From contig NZ_CP107841.1 in the NCBI RefSeq assembly GCF_036346855.1, forward strand, positions 4,778,001 through 4,842,000: 64,000 bases of DNA, read 5' to 3'. Under the pieces are notes generated by a model. The model ran no database searches and had not been told where the DNA came from. It saw only the letters and a program-made list of their open reading frames with translations. Of this stretch, positions 19,126 through 27,390 are shown in pieces. Made by a program: the position numbers and the translations under genes. How positions within the stretch are numbered: position 1 is the first letter of the stretch; the number at the start of each line of letters is the position of its first letter. The stretch comes from Streptomyces europaeiscabiei (GTDB lineage: Bacteria > Actinomycetota > Actinomycetes > Streptomycetales > Streptomycetaceae).

Positions 19126-19174
19126 CGAAAGGGGCGCGGGGAACCGCGCGACCGGCCACGACGGTCCTGCGGCG
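19126..19174. repeat. Streptomyces dispersed intergenic repeat (REP-like), copy 3
   Basis: CCGAAAGGGGCGCGGGGAAC, then CGCGCGACCGGCCACGACGG. It lies in the 228-base gap between the ispF stop and the cysS start, the best match to the copy at 14250. Confidence 0.65.
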
Positions 19175-19264
19175 AGCAACGAACGCGGCCCCCGGGGCCG
19201 GGCCCGGGGCGCGGCCCCCGGGAGGGACGGGCAGGGGCAACGGCGGGGGCGAGAAGACCGGGAC

Positions 19265-19804
19265 TCAGCCGACACGTACGACGAGCGCCGTGGCGATCGC
19301 CATCAGCCCCTCGCCCCGCCCCGGGAACCCGAGCCCGTCCGTGGTCGCCCCGGACACCGAGACCGGCGCCCCCACGACGTCCGAGAGCACCTTCTGCGCC
19401 TCGTCCCTGCGCTTGCCGATCTTCGGCCGGTCCCCCACGACCTGCACGGCCACGTTGCCGATGACGAACCCCGCGGCCCGCACGATCCGCGCCGCCTCCG
19501 CCAGCAGCGTCACCCCGGACGCCCCGGACCACTCGGGCCGCCCCGTACCGAAGTGCTGCCCCAGATCACCGAGCCCGGCGGCGGAGAACAACGCGTTGCA
19601 GGCGGCGTGCGCCACGACGTCCGCGTCGGAGTGCCCGGCCAGCCCCGGCCCCTCCCCCTCCCACTTCAGCCCGGCGCACCACAGCTCCCGCCCCTCCTCG
19701 AAGGCGTGGATGTCGGTACCGATCCCGACCTGCGGCAACACCACGGAACCCGGCAGGGACGGCACCGGCGCGGCCCCGGAAACCCCGAAGCTCTCAGAAC
19801 CCAT
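19265..19804 (-). CDS. ispF: 2-C-methyl-D-erythritol 2,4-cyclodiphosphate synthase
   Basis: 179 aa. The metal-binding motif GIGTDIHAF (Asp-x-His) is at about residue 28. The family signature [19 protein letters not shown] with LGDLGQHFG follows, and [14 protein letters not shown] supplies the CDP-binding end. It cyclises CDP-methylerythritol 2-phosphate in the MEP isoprenoid pathway. Residues 1-20 are an extra tail. The start ATG overlaps the 3' end of ispD by 11 bases, so the two are translationally coupled. They catalyse near-consecutive steps, with IspE encoded elsewhere. Confidence 0.95.
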   Translation of the reverse strand: MGSESFGVSGAAPVPSLPGSVVLPQVGIGTDIHAFEEGRELWCAGLKWEGEGPGLAGHSDADVVAHAACNALFSAAGLGDLGQHFGTGRPEWSGASGVTLLAEAARIVRAAGFVIGNVAVQVVGDRPKIGKRRDEAQKVLSDVVGAPVSVSGATTDGLGFPGRGEGLMAIATALVVRVG

Positions 19805-20558
19805 CGTTCAGCCTCCTGCGCGCCAGAACCGCCTCCGCGAGCACCAGATCCAGCGGCCGCGTCACCTTGAACGCCTCCTCGTGCCCCGGCACGACCACGA
19901 CCCCGAGCCCGAGCCGCTCCACCATGCTCGCGTCGTCGGTCACCTCCCCGGTGACCGTCTCGTGCGCCCGGACCAGCGTCTCCCGGTCGAACCCCTGCGG
20001 CGTCTGCACGCCCCTCAGCCGCGCCCGCTCGGGCGTGGCGACGACCGGCTCCGGCGCACCCGGCTCGACCGCCGGCTCGACCTCCTTGACCGTGTCCGCG
20101 AGCGGCAGCGCGGGCACCACGGCCGGCGCCCCGTCCCGTACGGCCTCGATGACGGCGTCGACCGTGTCGACGGGCACGAGCGGACGGGCCGCGTCGTGGA
20201 CGAGGACGATGTCGTAGCCGGGCGGGAGCGCGTCGAGGCCGAGCTTCACCGACTCCTGGCGCGTCTCACCTCCGGGGACGACGAGGAAGTCCGTCCGCTC
20301 GGGCAGGGCGTGCGCGTCGAGCAGGGTCTTGACCTCGGGGGCGCCGTCGGGCGGCGCCACGACGATCACCAGGGAGACGCCACGGGAGGCTGCCATGGCC
20401 CGCACCGCGTGGATCAGCATCGGAGTGCCGTTCAGCGTGCGCAGCGCTTTGGGAGCACCCGGGCCGAGGCGTACGCCCCGGCCGGCGGCCGGAATCACTG
20501 CCGCCGTACGGGTTGCCGCAGCGGGTCCGGAAGGCGAGGGGCGCGAATCGTCAGACAT
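19794..20558 (-). CDS. ispD: 2-C-methyl-D-erythritol 4-phosphate cytidylyltransferase
   Basis: 254 aa. [21 protein letters not shown] at about residues 18-38 is the CTP-binding loop with the catalytic Arg and Lys. [17 protein letters not shown] is the family signature, and [14 protein letters not shown] is the ErythrP-binding region. It transfers CMP to methylerythritol phosphate in the MEP pathway. First gene of the ispD-ispF pair, with carD upstream on the same strand after a 339-base gap. The ATG at 20558 is followed by a Ser/Pro-rich 16-residue leader that may not be essential. Confidence 0.95.
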   Translation of the reverse strand: MSDDSRPSPSGPAAATRTAAVIPAAGRGVRLGPGAPKALRTLNGTPMLIHAVRAMAASRGVSLVIVVAPPDGAPEVKTLLDAHALPERTDFLVVPGGETRQESVKLGLDALPPGYDIVLVHDAARPLVPVDTVDAVIEAVRDGAPAVVPALPLADTVKEVEPAVEPGAPEPVVATPERARLRGVQTPQGFDRETLVRAHETVTGEVTDDASMVERLGLGVVVVPGHEEAFKVTRPLDLVLAEAVLARRRLNDGF

Positions 20559-20897
20559 CGGTTCCTGTCAGGTTTGTGTGCTCGGCCTACGTGGGTATGG
20601 CCACAGCGTGCCGGGCGCGACACCTTGACCGGACCCTTCCGTGACATCTGGTCGAGCCAGCTGCCCGGGCCCGGCACGCCAAGTACGGGTACTCGGCACT
20701 GACGAGCACTCAGCACCGAAGAGCACCGGGGCACGCCAAGTATCGCCGAGTATCGGGGTCCTCATGGAGACGTGCAGCATCCGGGTACGAACATGCCGCA
20801 GCGCCCGGCGACATGAGTTACGTCATCGGGCACCGCGGCATTTCAATGTGCTGCGCTGAACGGCTGAGCGGGCTGGCTGCCTGCCTCAGGAGTCAGT
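20559..20897. other. non-coding gap between carD and ispD
   Basis: No gene seen. It contains a direct repeat GGCACGCCAAGTA at 20673-20685 and 20730-20742. The first copy runs into the small palindrome AGTACGGGTACT (20682-20693). The ispD promoter is expected here but no confident -35/-10 pair is visible. Confidence 0.5.
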
Positions 20898-21380
20898 TCA
20901 GGACGCGAGAACCTCGTCGAGCAGGGCCTCGGCCTTGTCCTCGTTCGTGTTCTCCGCGAGGGCGAGTTCGCTCACCAGGATCTGGCGCGCCTTGGCGAGC
21001 ATGCGCTTCTCACCGGCGGACAGTCCGCGCTCGCGCTCACGACGCCACAGGTCGCGCACGACTTCTGCGACCTTGATGACATCGCCGGAGGCGAGCTTCT
21101 CCAGGTTTGCCTTGTAGCGACGCGACCAGTTCGTGGGCTCCTCGGCATACGGTGCGCGCAGCACCTCGAAGACCCGGTCCAGGCCGTCTTGACCGACCAC
21201 ATCACGTACGCCGACGAACTCCGCATTGTCCGCTGGCACACGCACTGTCAGGTCGCCCTGAGCGACCTTGAGCACCAAGTAGGTCTTGTCCACGCCTTTG
21301 ATCTGGCGAGTTTCGATGGCCTCAATCAGCGCGGCCCCGTGATGGGGATAGACCACGGTGTCGCCAACCTTGAACGTCAT
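20898..21380 (-). CDS. carD: CarD/CdnL-family RNA polymerase-binding regulator
   Basis: 160 aa. Residues 1-60 are the RNAP-interacting Tudor-like domain ([37 protein letters not shown]). The rest is the helical DNA-binding domain, including [15 protein letters not shown] with the Trp that wedges into the promoter minor groove in M. tuberculosis CarD. CarD stabilises the open complex at rRNA and other housekeeping promoters and is essential in mycobacteria. It stands alone, with a 692-base upstream gap suggesting its own regulated promoter. The ATG at 21380 is preceded on the coding strand by an AGGGG ribosome site. Confidence 0.95.
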   Translation of the reverse strand: MTFKVGDTVVYPHHGAALIEAIETRQIKGVDKTYLVLKVAQGDLTVRVPADNAEFVGVRDVVGQDGLDRVFEVLRAPYAEEPTNWSRRYKANLEKLASGDVIKVAEVVRDLWRRERERGLSAGEKRMLAKARQILVSELALAENTNEDKAEALLDEVLAS

Positions 21381-22072
21381 GTGACAGGTACCCCTTCCGT
21401 GGCTATCCAGGGTAACACGGAAACTGCGTGTTCTGAATGGCGTTTTCGCAGGTCAGGGCGCATCTCGGGGCTTGACAACTGCAACAGGAACGTGCTGCGA
21501 GGGCCGAACGGAAGGGGGTATCCGCAGGTCGGAGCGGCTCTCCGGGCGGAGCGAAACGCGTACGTTACACGCATCCGGAGGACTCCACGAGCGACCGAAC
21601 GTCCCGCTTTGTCCTCCATCAAGTGTGCGACTTCCGCTACTCCGTTCGATGAGCGGAGTCGGGTACGAGACGAATCCGGAATTGATCAAGGAGTTCGATC
21701 TACGGGCACTGTTCCGCCGTTACCAGTTCGTGTTCTGACGCTGTTCCGGCGGCGTTCCGGCGGTTGTTCCGGAGGGCGTTCCCCCGAGTGTTCCGGAGAG
21801 CGTTCCGGAGGGCCTTCCCGCGAGTGTTCCTGCGGCTGATCGATTTCCCGTGCCGGCCCACATTCCTTGGCGGAAATCCAGGGCGCGGCGGTGACGAGTT
21901 CGACGGAGGTTATGTGAATGCCGGACAGACGTGTGCGTGACACGTCCGCCAATTGCCTCCGGCGACTTGTCGGGGACTTGGGGAGGGTCGGGTGCGGCGG
22001 CGACGGGACGGCTCGGTAACCTAAGGCCGCTACCGACCACGTACCGCCCACGTTCTAGGAGTTGCCGCCGCC
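21381..22072. other. long non-coding gap upstream of carD and the lipoprotein gene
   Basis: 692 bases without a convincing gene. Divergent promoters for carD (minus) and the lipoprotein (plus) must lie here. From 21738 to 21835 it holds an irregular series of about nine GTTCC(G/C)G units spaced 9-12 bases apart. The AT content around 21640-21720 is unusually high for this genome. Confidence 0.5.
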
Positions 22073-22768
22073 GTGAGCAGCAGCCTTCGACGCGGCGGCC
22101 TCGCCGCCGCCGCCATCGCGTTCTCGATCGCCTCACTCGCCGCGTGCGCCGCCGGCAACAACGCCCAGACGCTGGAAGTCAAGCCGGACAACGCGGCCAC
22201 CAGCGTCGGCGACATCAAGATCCAGAATGCGATCGTGGTCACCCAGCCCGGTACCGAGACCGAGGGTCCCGCAGTGGTCTCCGCGACGGTGTTCAACGGC
22301 GCCACGACCGACCAGACCCTGGATTCCATCACCGTGGACGGCGCCGGCACCGCCGAGCTCACCCCGGCCAAGGGCGAGGGCAAGGGCGGCAAGGTCGTCA
22401 TCCCCGCCGGCGGCTATGTGGTCCTGGGCGGCGAGAACAACGCCTCCGCGGTCCTGACGGACCTCACCGACGCCGTCAAGGACGGCAACGCCCAGCGGGT
22501 CACCTTCAACTTCAGCGAGACCGGCGAGGTCGGCCTGCGCGCCTTCGTGGTCCCCGCCGAGCACTACTTCGAGAAGTGGGGCCCGAGCGACATCCCCGAG
22601 GCCCCCGCCGCCAGCGCCTCCCCGTCCGGGTCGGTCTCCGGCTCACCGTCCGCGTCCACCTCGGGGACCCCGTCCACCGGCGAGGGCACCGCCGAGGAGG
22701 AGGGCGCCGCCGCCGGCTCGACGGCCTCCCCGTCCACCTCGGCCTCCGAGGAGACCGCCGGCCACTGA
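22073..22768 (+). CDS. secreted lipoprotein, PCuAC/DUF461-like
   Basis: 231 aa. The lipoprotein signal SSLRRGGLAAAAIAFSIASL ends in lipobox LAAC with Cys at 25. Residues 30-170 form a beta-rich domain (VVSATVFNGATTDQTLDSIT, VVIPAGGYVVLGG) resembling periplasmic copper-chaperone-like PCuAC folds. The typical Met/His copper ligands are not clear, so copper binding is doubtful. The last 55 residues are a Ser/Pro/Gly/Glu tail. The GTG start at 22073 follows AGGAG by 9 bases. It is convergent with phoP and shares its terminator. Confidence 0.8.
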   Translation: MSSSLRRGGLAAAAIAFSIASLAACAAGNNAQTLEVKPDNAATSVGDIKIQNAIVVTQPGTETEGPAVVSATVFNGATTDQTLDSITVDGAGTAELTPAKGEGKGGKVVIPAGGYVVLGGENNASAVLTDLTDAVKDGNAQRVTFNFSETGEVGLRAFVVPAEHYFEKWGPSDIPEAPAASASPSGSVSGSPSASTSGTPSTGEGTAEEEGAAAGSTASPSTSASEETAGH

Positions 22769-22782
22769 GGCCCGTACACCTG

Positions 22783-22825
22783 CGCCGAAGGGCGGCACCC
22801 CTCCCAGGGGTGCCGCCCTTCGGCG
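22783..22825. terminator. bidirectional terminator between lipoprotein gene and phoP
   Basis: Perfect 20-bp arms (CGCCGAAGGGCGGCACCCCT and complement) around a CCC loop. It sits 15 bases after the plus-strand stop and 25 bases beyond the minus-strand phoP stop. Confidence 0.92.
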
Positions 22826-22849
22826 TACGGCGATGGCGCGACCGCCGGT

Positions 22850-23530
22850 CTACGGCTCGAACTTGTAGCCGAGCCCTCGCACCGTCACCAGGTACCGCGG
22901 CGCGCCCGGGTCCGGTTCGATCTTGGCGCGGAGGCGCTTGACGTGGACGTCGAGGGTCTTGGTGTCGCCGACGTAGTCGGCGCCCCAGACCCGGTCGATG
23001 AGCTGCATGCGGGTCAGGACGCGGCCCGCGTTGCGCAGCAGCATTTCGAGCAGGTCGAACTCCTTGAGAGGGAGGTCGACCTTGGAGCCCGAGACAGTGA
23101 CCACGTGACGGTCGACGTCCATACGGACGGGGCCGGCCTCCAGCGCGGCCGGGGTGACCTCCTCGGGCTCGCCGCGGCGGCGCAGAACGGCCCGGATACG
23201 GGCGACGAGTTCGCGGGAGGAGAAGGGCTTGGTGACATAGTCATCGGCTCCTATTTCCAGGCCCACGACCTTGTCGATCTCGCTGTCCTTGGCGGTCACC
23301 ATGATCACCGGGACATTGGAACGGCCGCGCAGCTGACGGCAGACCTCGGTGCCCGGCAGGCCGGGCAGCATCAGGTCGAGCAGGACGAGGTCGGCTCCGT
23401 TGCGCTCGAACTCGTCGAGACCGTCGGGCCCGGTGGTCGCGATGGCGACCTCGAAGCCCTCTTTGCGGAGCATGTAGGACAGGGCGTCGGAGAAGGACTC
23501 CTCGTCCTCGACGACGAGCACTCGGGTCAC
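22850..23530 (-). CDS. phoP: response regulator PhoP (phosphate control)
   Basis: 226-aa OmpR/PhoB-type regulator. The receiver domain has acidic pair ED at 9-10, phospho-acceptor Asp52 (LVLLDLMLPG) and Lys101 (TKPFSSREL). The winged-helix DNA-binding domain from residue 130 carries VWGADYVGDTKTLDVHVKRL and ends VRGLGYKFEP. In streptomycetes PhoP activates phosphate-scavenging genes at direct-repeat PHO boxes and represses many secondary-metabolite and nitrogen genes. The start overlaps the phoR stop by 4 bases (ATGA). Assignment to PhoP rather than another PhoB-like regulator rests on linkage to phoR and divergent phoU. Confidence 0.93.
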   Translation of the reverse strand: MTRVLVVEDEESFSDALSYMLRKEGFEVAIATTGPDGLDEFERNGADLVLLDLMLPGLPGTEVCRQLRGRSNVPVIMVTAKDSEIDKVVGLEIGADDYVTKPFSSRELVARIRAVLRRRGEPEEVTPAALEAGPVRMDVDRHVVTVSGSKVDLPLKEFDLLEMLLRNAGRVLTRMQLIDRVWGADYVGDTKTLDVHVKRLRAKIEPDPGAPRYLVTVRGLGYKFEP

Positions 23531-24843
23531 GGAAGGACCTCCGGGGCGGGAAGCGGTTCGTACGGTCCGTACGGGGATGGGTCGGTGTGAGGCTGTCCGT
23601 CCTCGACGTCGAGGTCCGGGTGCTGGGCCGCACGGTCACGGGTCGCGCCCGCCTCCGGCAGCCTGAGGGTGAAGGTGGAGCCCTGTCCCTCGGAGCTCCA
23701 CACCGTGACCTCCCCGCCGTGCGAGGCGGCCACGTGCTTGACGATCGCGAGACCGAGACCCGTACCGCCGGTCTGGCGGGATCGGGCCGGGTCCACGCGG
23801 TAGAAGCGCTCGAAGACGCGCTCCTTGTCCTTCTCCGAGATGCCGATGCCCTGGTCAGTCACGGCGATCTCGATATGGTCCCCGCCGGGGGCGGTCACCC
23901 GGCGCGCGGCTATGCCGACGCGGGTGCGGGCCGGGGAGTAGTTGACGGCGTTCTCGACGAGGTTGCCGAGGGCCGCGGCGAGCTGCCCGCGGTTGCCCCA
24001 GACACGCAGCTCGGCGGTGCCGCCCGCCGACCGCGCACCACCCCCCTGTTCGAACCCCTCGGGCGTCCCCGTGTTCGAAGCCATGGTGATCTGCTTGGTG
24101 CCGGCCTGGTGGCGGCAGCGGTCGACGGCCTCGGCGACCAGCTCGTCCACCCGGACGGGCTCGGCGTCCTCCAGCGGGTCGTCGTTCTGCACCCGGGAGA
24201 GGTCGATGAGCTCCTGCACGAGGTTGGTGAGCCGGGTGGCCTCGATCTGCATGCGCCCGGCGAAGCGTTCCACCGCCTCGGGGTCGTCCGACGCCCCCAT
24301 GACGGCCTCCGAGAGCAGCGACAGGGCGCCGACCGGCGTCTTCAGCTCATGGCTGACGTTGGCGACGAAGTCACGGCGTACGGCCTCGATCCGGCGGGCC
24401 TCGGTGAGGTCCTCTACGAGGAGCAGCACCAGCCTGGAGCCCAGGGGAGCGACGCGCGCGGAGACGGCGAGCGCCTCCCCGCGTCCCGTGCCGCGCCGGG
24501 GCAGGTCCAGCTCGACCTGTCGTATCTCTCCGTCCCGTCGGGTGTCGCGAGCCATCTTGAGCATCGGTTCGACCGCGAGCTTCCCGCCCCGCACCAGCCC
24601 GAGGGCATACGCGGCGGAGCTGGCCTTGACGACGCCGTCGGCCTCGTCGAGCACGACGGCGGAGGAGCGCAGCACGGACAGCACGGTGTCGACACCGGGC
24701 GGCAGTACCGGGTCCGTGTGCAGGGAGGTCCTGGTCGGACGCTTCTGCTCGCGCTCGCTGACGCGGAACGCCAGCATGGCGATGACACCGGTGAGCACTC
24801 CGGCGATCGCTGCCGCTGCGGCGACAGCCGCGTTCACGTCCAT
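23527..24843 (-). CDS. phoR: sensor histidine kinase PhoR (SenX3-like)
   Basis: 438 aa. One N-terminal membrane helix at residues 4-25, then a PAS-like region (60-145). The dimerisation helix has phospho-acceptor His165 in ANVSHELKTPVGAL, and the HATPase domain shows the N box ENAVNYSP, G1 DQGIGIS and G2 GGTGLGLAI. A Gly/Ala-rich insert lies near 265-275. It senses phosphate status together with PhoU and the Pst transporter and phosphorylates PhoP. The short extracellular part argues for indirect sensing. It is first in the phoR-phoP operon and reads away from phoU. Confidence 0.93.
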   Translation of the reverse strand: MDVNAAVAAAAAIAGVLTGVIAMLAFRVSEREQKRPTRTSLHTDPVLPPGVDTVLSVLRSSAVVLDEADGVVKASSAAYALGLVRGGKLAVEPMLKMARDTRRDGEIRQVELDLPRRGTGRGEALAVSARVAPLGSRLVLLLVEDLTEARRIEAVRRDFVANVSHELKTPVGALSLLSEAVMGASDDPEAVERFAGRMQIEATRLTNLVQELIDLSRVQNDDPLEDAEPVRVDELVAEAVDRCRHQAGTKQITMASNTGTPEGFEQGGGARSAGGTAELRVWGNRGQLAAALGNLVENAVNYSPARTRVGIAARRVTAPGGDHIEIAVTDQGIGISEKDKERVFERFYRVDPARSRQTGGTGLGLAIVKHVAASHGGEVTVWSSEGQGSTFTLRLPEAGATRDRAAQHPDLDVEDGQPHTDPSPYGPYEPLPAPEVLP

Positions 24844-24916
24844 GCATCCAGGTTAGGCATGAGGTCGGACATCCCCACAGCGATCGGAGGGCGACCTCGA
24901 ACACTCGTCGCCCAGA

Positions 24917-24949
24917 GTTCACCTTGGAGCCAGTATTGGTTCATTTGGG
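24917..24949. promoter_or_regulatory. PHO-box-like direct repeats between phoR and phoU
   Basis: GTTCACC at 24917 and GTTCATT at 24939 are exactly 22 bases apart, that is three 11-base direct-repeat units with a degenerate middle one (AGCCAGT at 24928). This spacing and core match the published PhoP operator of Streptomyces (GTTCACC in 11-base repeats). A further GTTCATT lies at 25017. Autoregulation of phoRP and control of phoU are expected. Binding itself is inferred. Confidence 0.75.
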
Positions 24950-25108
24950 ATGGCTGAAACGGACGCGTACGGGTCGGAACGTGGGAGCGTGGGGTTCGTC
25001 CGGGCCTCAGGTCACCGTTCATTCGGTCGTCCTGGCCTGGCGGAACGGCTTTCGGCAGGGCTTTTCTGGTTACCCACGAGCAGACGTACGTAAGAGAGGG
25101 ACACCCTG

Positions 25109-25798
25109 ATGCGGGACGCGTACCACGAGGAACTTGACTCGATCGGTGAGGGCCTGGTCGAGATGGCCCGACTGGTCGGGTCGGCCATCGGTCGTGCCAC
25201 GACGGCGATGCTCGACGCCGACCTGAAGCTGGCCGAGAGCGTGATCGAGGCCGACCAGAAGGTCGATGACCTGCAGCACGACCTGGAGGCACGCGCGATA
25301 GCCCTGCTGGCCAGGCAGCAGCCGGTGGCGACGGATCTCCGGATCGTCGTGACGTCGCTGCGCATGTCGGCCGACCTGGAGCGCTCCGGCGACCTCGCCC
25401 AGCACGTGGCCAAGCTGACCCGGCTCCGCTTCCCCGAAAACACGGTCCCGCGTGACCTGCACGCCACGATCCTGGAGATGGGCCAGCTCGCGCAGCGCCT
25501 GATGGCGAAGGCCGCCGAGGTCATCATCACCAAGGACGTCGACCTCGCCCTCCAGCTGGAGAGCGACGACGACGCGATGGACCTCCTCCACCGCACCCTC
25601 TTCCAGCACCTCATGGACGACCGCTGGAAGCACGGCATCGAGACCGCCGTCGACGTCACCCTCCTCGGCCGCTACTACGAGCGTTTCGCGGACCACGCAG
25701 TGTCCGTCGCCAAGCGTGTGGTGTACCTGGTGACGGGTGAGCACGCGGACGAGCTGCAGGCGGACATCCAGCCGGTCACGGGGGTGGAGGGGGCGTAG
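25109..25798 (+). CDS. phoU: phosphate transport regulator PhoU
   Basis: 229 aa, all alpha. It has two tandem three-helix bundles with the PhoU metal-cluster motifs: LRMSADLERSGDLAQHVAKL (E/DxxxD with Arg) near residue 90 and GRYYERFADHAVSVAKRVVY near 190. PhoU links the Pst transporter with PhoR and keeps the kinase silent when phosphate is plentiful. The pst operon is not adjacent, as is usual in streptomycetes. The ATG at 25109 follows an AGAGAGGGAC ribosome site. Confidence 0.94.
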   Translation: MRDAYHEELDSIGEGLVEMARLVGSAIGRATTAMLDADLKLAESVIEADQKVDDLQHDLEARAIALLARQQPVATDLRIVVTSLRMSADLERSGDLAQHVAKLTRLRFPENTVPRDLHATILEMGQLAQRLMAKAAEVIITKDVDLALQLESDDDAMDLLHRTLFQHLMDDRWKHGIETAVDVTLLGRYYERFADHAVSVAKRVVYLVTGEHADELQADIQPVTGVEGA

Positions 25799-26045
25799 GG
25801 CTCCCGGCTGGTGCGGGGAGGGTGAGGAGCGCGGGGCTTCGGTCATGGGGCTCCGGTCATGGGGCGGGGCTCCGGCGCCTGATGGTCCTGCGGGGCGTGT
25901 GGACGCCTCCGTGCGCCGTTGATGCGCCCGGCTGAACGGGCCTGCAATGGGGCAACCAATGGGCACAGGCACGGGCCTTCGCTGCATCCGTTGCCTTCGT
26001 TGCATCCGCTCCATCCGCTGCATCCGCTGCCTTCGAGGAGGGACC

Positions 26046-26207
26046 ATGGCCGAATCCCCCGCCAGCCCCAGCACTCCGGACCCGACACAGGTCCGGGACA
26101 GCCATCAGCCCGCCGACGTCAAGACCCTGCCCCTCTTCGGCGCCTGCGGCTGCGGCTCCGGATGTGCGTGCGGGTGCCAGTCGGGCAACCCGTGCCAGTG
26201 CGGCTGA
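26046..26207 (+). CDS. small Cys-rich metallothionein-like protein, 53 aa
   Basis: The ATG at 26046 follows a strong GAGGAGGGA ribosome site. The first 33 residues are polar and disordered. The last 20 residues read GACGCGSGCACGCQSG then NPCQCG, with seven Cys in CxC and CxxxC spacing, which suggests binding of a soft metal such as Zn, Cu or Ni. A longer in-frame start at 25947 would add a repeat-encoded CIRCLRCIRSIRCIRC stretch. The downstream start has the better ribosome site. It lies 247 bases after phoU and before the gene for a DUF4242 protein of the nickel-binding type. No characterised homolog is claimed. Confidence 0.75.
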   Translation: MAESPASPSTPDPTQVRDSHQPADVKTLPLFGACGCGSGCACGCQSGNPCQCG

Positions 26208-26244
26208 CCGGCTGACCGGCACGCGGTCGCTTTCGTACGCGGGA

Positions 26245-26278
26245 GAAGGGGGTCCGTCGCTCGTGACGGGCCCCCTTC
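26245..26278 (+). terminator. terminator after the Cys-rich protein gene
   Basis: Stem GAAGGGGGTCCGTC with GACGGGCCCCCTTC (one T-G pair) and a 6-base loop, 37 bases after the stop. The 3' arm is followed by CTCCTG rather than a T tract. Confidence 0.82.
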
Positions 26279-26305
26279 CTCCTGTCCGGGGCGGGAGAAC
26301 GTTTC

Positions 26306-26369
26306 GTGAGCGTTCACGTTCGGTGAGCGTTCACGTTCGGTGAGCGTTCACGTTCGGTGAGCGTTCAGC
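26306..26369. repeat. 17-bp tandem repeat, 3 full copies plus a partial
   Basis: GTGAGCGTTCACGTTCG repeats perfectly at 26306, 26323 and 26340, with a truncated fourth copy at 26357 that runs into the 3' end of the minus-strand gene. Each unit contains the near-palindrome GTGAGCGTTCAC. There are no spacers, so it is not a CRISPR array. Confidence 0.92.
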
Positions 26370-26856
26370 AGTAGGGCTCGGAGGGCTCGCGACTGGCGAT
26401 GATCCCGACGTCGAGGACCCCGCCCGTCGGCCCGTCGATGGTCAGGTACGCGGTGGTCCCGTCGATGCTCTTGCTGAAGCAGCCGCTCGACCGGTACCGC
26501 CAGCCGTGCGCCTGCGCGGCATCCCGGTAGTGCGCGAGGACACTCTCGTGGACCACGACGTCGCTCTCCCGGCCTCGACCCTGCCCCTCGTCGTACGTGT
26601 ACGACTTCCCCGCGACCACGAACAGATCGTCGTCGTCGCACCCGTCGTACGCCTCCCCCGCCCCGGCCCCGTCCGGCTCGTCGTCCAGCACGGCGTCCCC
26701 GGCCAGCGCCTCCCCGAGCCGGTCCTCCTCGCCTCCGCACCCGTACTCCATGAGGAATTCCACCTCGGGAATCGCCCCAACCGCGCCCTTCACGGCCGCG
26801 ACCCCCAGGAGAGCCGCGATCCCGACGGCCGGCAGCCACACCTTCAACATGCGCAT
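26365..26856 (-). CDS. exported hypothetical protein, 163 aa
   Basis: An N-terminal hydrophobic helix at residues 6-28 (VWLPAVGIAALLGVAAVKGA) acts as a signal anchor or signal peptide. The mature part is strongly acidic (a DDDD run near residue 75) with four cysteines, at about 40, 73, 125 and 163, the last being the C-terminal residue. Disulfides are likely outside the cell. No family recognised. The 3' end overlaps the 17-bp tandem repeat. Convergent with the Cys-rich protein gene. Confidence 0.72.
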   Translation of the reverse strand: MRMLKVWLPAVGIAALLGVAAVKGAVGAIPEVEFLMEYGCGGEEDRLGEALAGDAVLDDEPDGAGAGEAYDGCDDDDLFVVAGKSYTYDEGQGRGRESDVVVHESVLAHYRDAAQAHGWRYRSSGCFSKSIDGTTAYLTIDGPTGGVLDVGIIASREPSEPYC

Positions 26857-26925
26857 GACGGGACGCTAGCGCACGCACGTTCGACCCCGGGGGTGCTTTC
26901 AACGGGTCGCCCACGCGGCCGTACG

Positions 26926-27026
26926 GGAGCAGCATGAAGGAAGAGGACAGGAAGGGATGAGGACAGGAAGGGAGAGAAGGCGCGAGAGAAGAAGGAACAG
27001 AAAAAGGAACAGAAGGAGGTAGGAGG
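26926..27026 (+). other. polypurine leader upstream of the DUF4242 gene
   Basis: About 95 of the bases before the ATG are almost all A or G, with repeated units GAGGACAGGAAGGGA and GGAACAGAA. This is exceptional in a genome whose intergenic DNA is G/C-mixed. It holds many Shine-Dalgarno-like AGGAGG/GGAAGG cores and could form a triplex, an unstructured leader or a ribosome-loading tract. Confidence 0.6.
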
Positions 27027-27028
27027 CC

Positions 27029-27277
27029 ATGGCGAAATACATGGACGTCCACCACGGGATGAAGGGCATCACCGCGGACCAGCTGCAGGCCGCCCACAAG
27101 GCCGACCTCGACATAGAGAAGGACGAGAACGTCCACTTCGAACGCGCCTGGGCCGACCCCCAGTCCGGCACCGTCTACTGCCTCTCCGAGGCCCCCTCCG
27201 CCGACGCCGTCCAACGCATCCACGAACGCTCCGGCCACAAGGCGGACGAGATCCATCCGGTGCCCCTGACAATCTGA
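27029..27277 (+). CDS. DUF4242 protein, ortholog-like to nickel-binding SCO4226
   Basis: 82-aa ferredoxin-like fold protein: YMDVHHGMKGITADQLQAAH, HFERAWADPQSGTVYCLSEA, ERSGHKADEIHPV. S. coelicolor SCO4226, of this family and size, was reported as a nickel-binding protein. The candidate ligands His8 and His9, His66 and the Cys near 51 are present here, but I assign metal binding by family only. The ATG follows AGGAGG at optimal distance within a polypurine leader, which suggests high translation. The Cys-rich protein encoded 0.8 kb upstream may be functionally related. Confidence 0.87.
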   Translation: MAKYMDVHHGMKGITADQLQAAHKADLDIEKDENVHFERAWADPQSGTVYCLSEAPSADAVQRIHERSGHKADEIHPVPLTI

Positions 27278-27390
27278 GCGTGCGCGGGCCTTTGGCAGGC
27301 GCCGGTACGCCTCCGCACGCCCTGTCCGGCGAAGCTCGCGGGATGCAACCATCCCCATGCCGACACCGGTAGCAAAAGGGGGACTCACAC

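Noticed and set aside
21720..22136. 138-codon minus-strand frame upstream of carD
   Set aside because: Its C-terminal half is a translation of GTTCCGG repeats (GTLSGTLGGTPSG) and its start lies inside the lipoprotein gene.
26306..26369. CRISPR array
   Set aside because: Repeats are contiguous with no spacers and no cas genes nearby.
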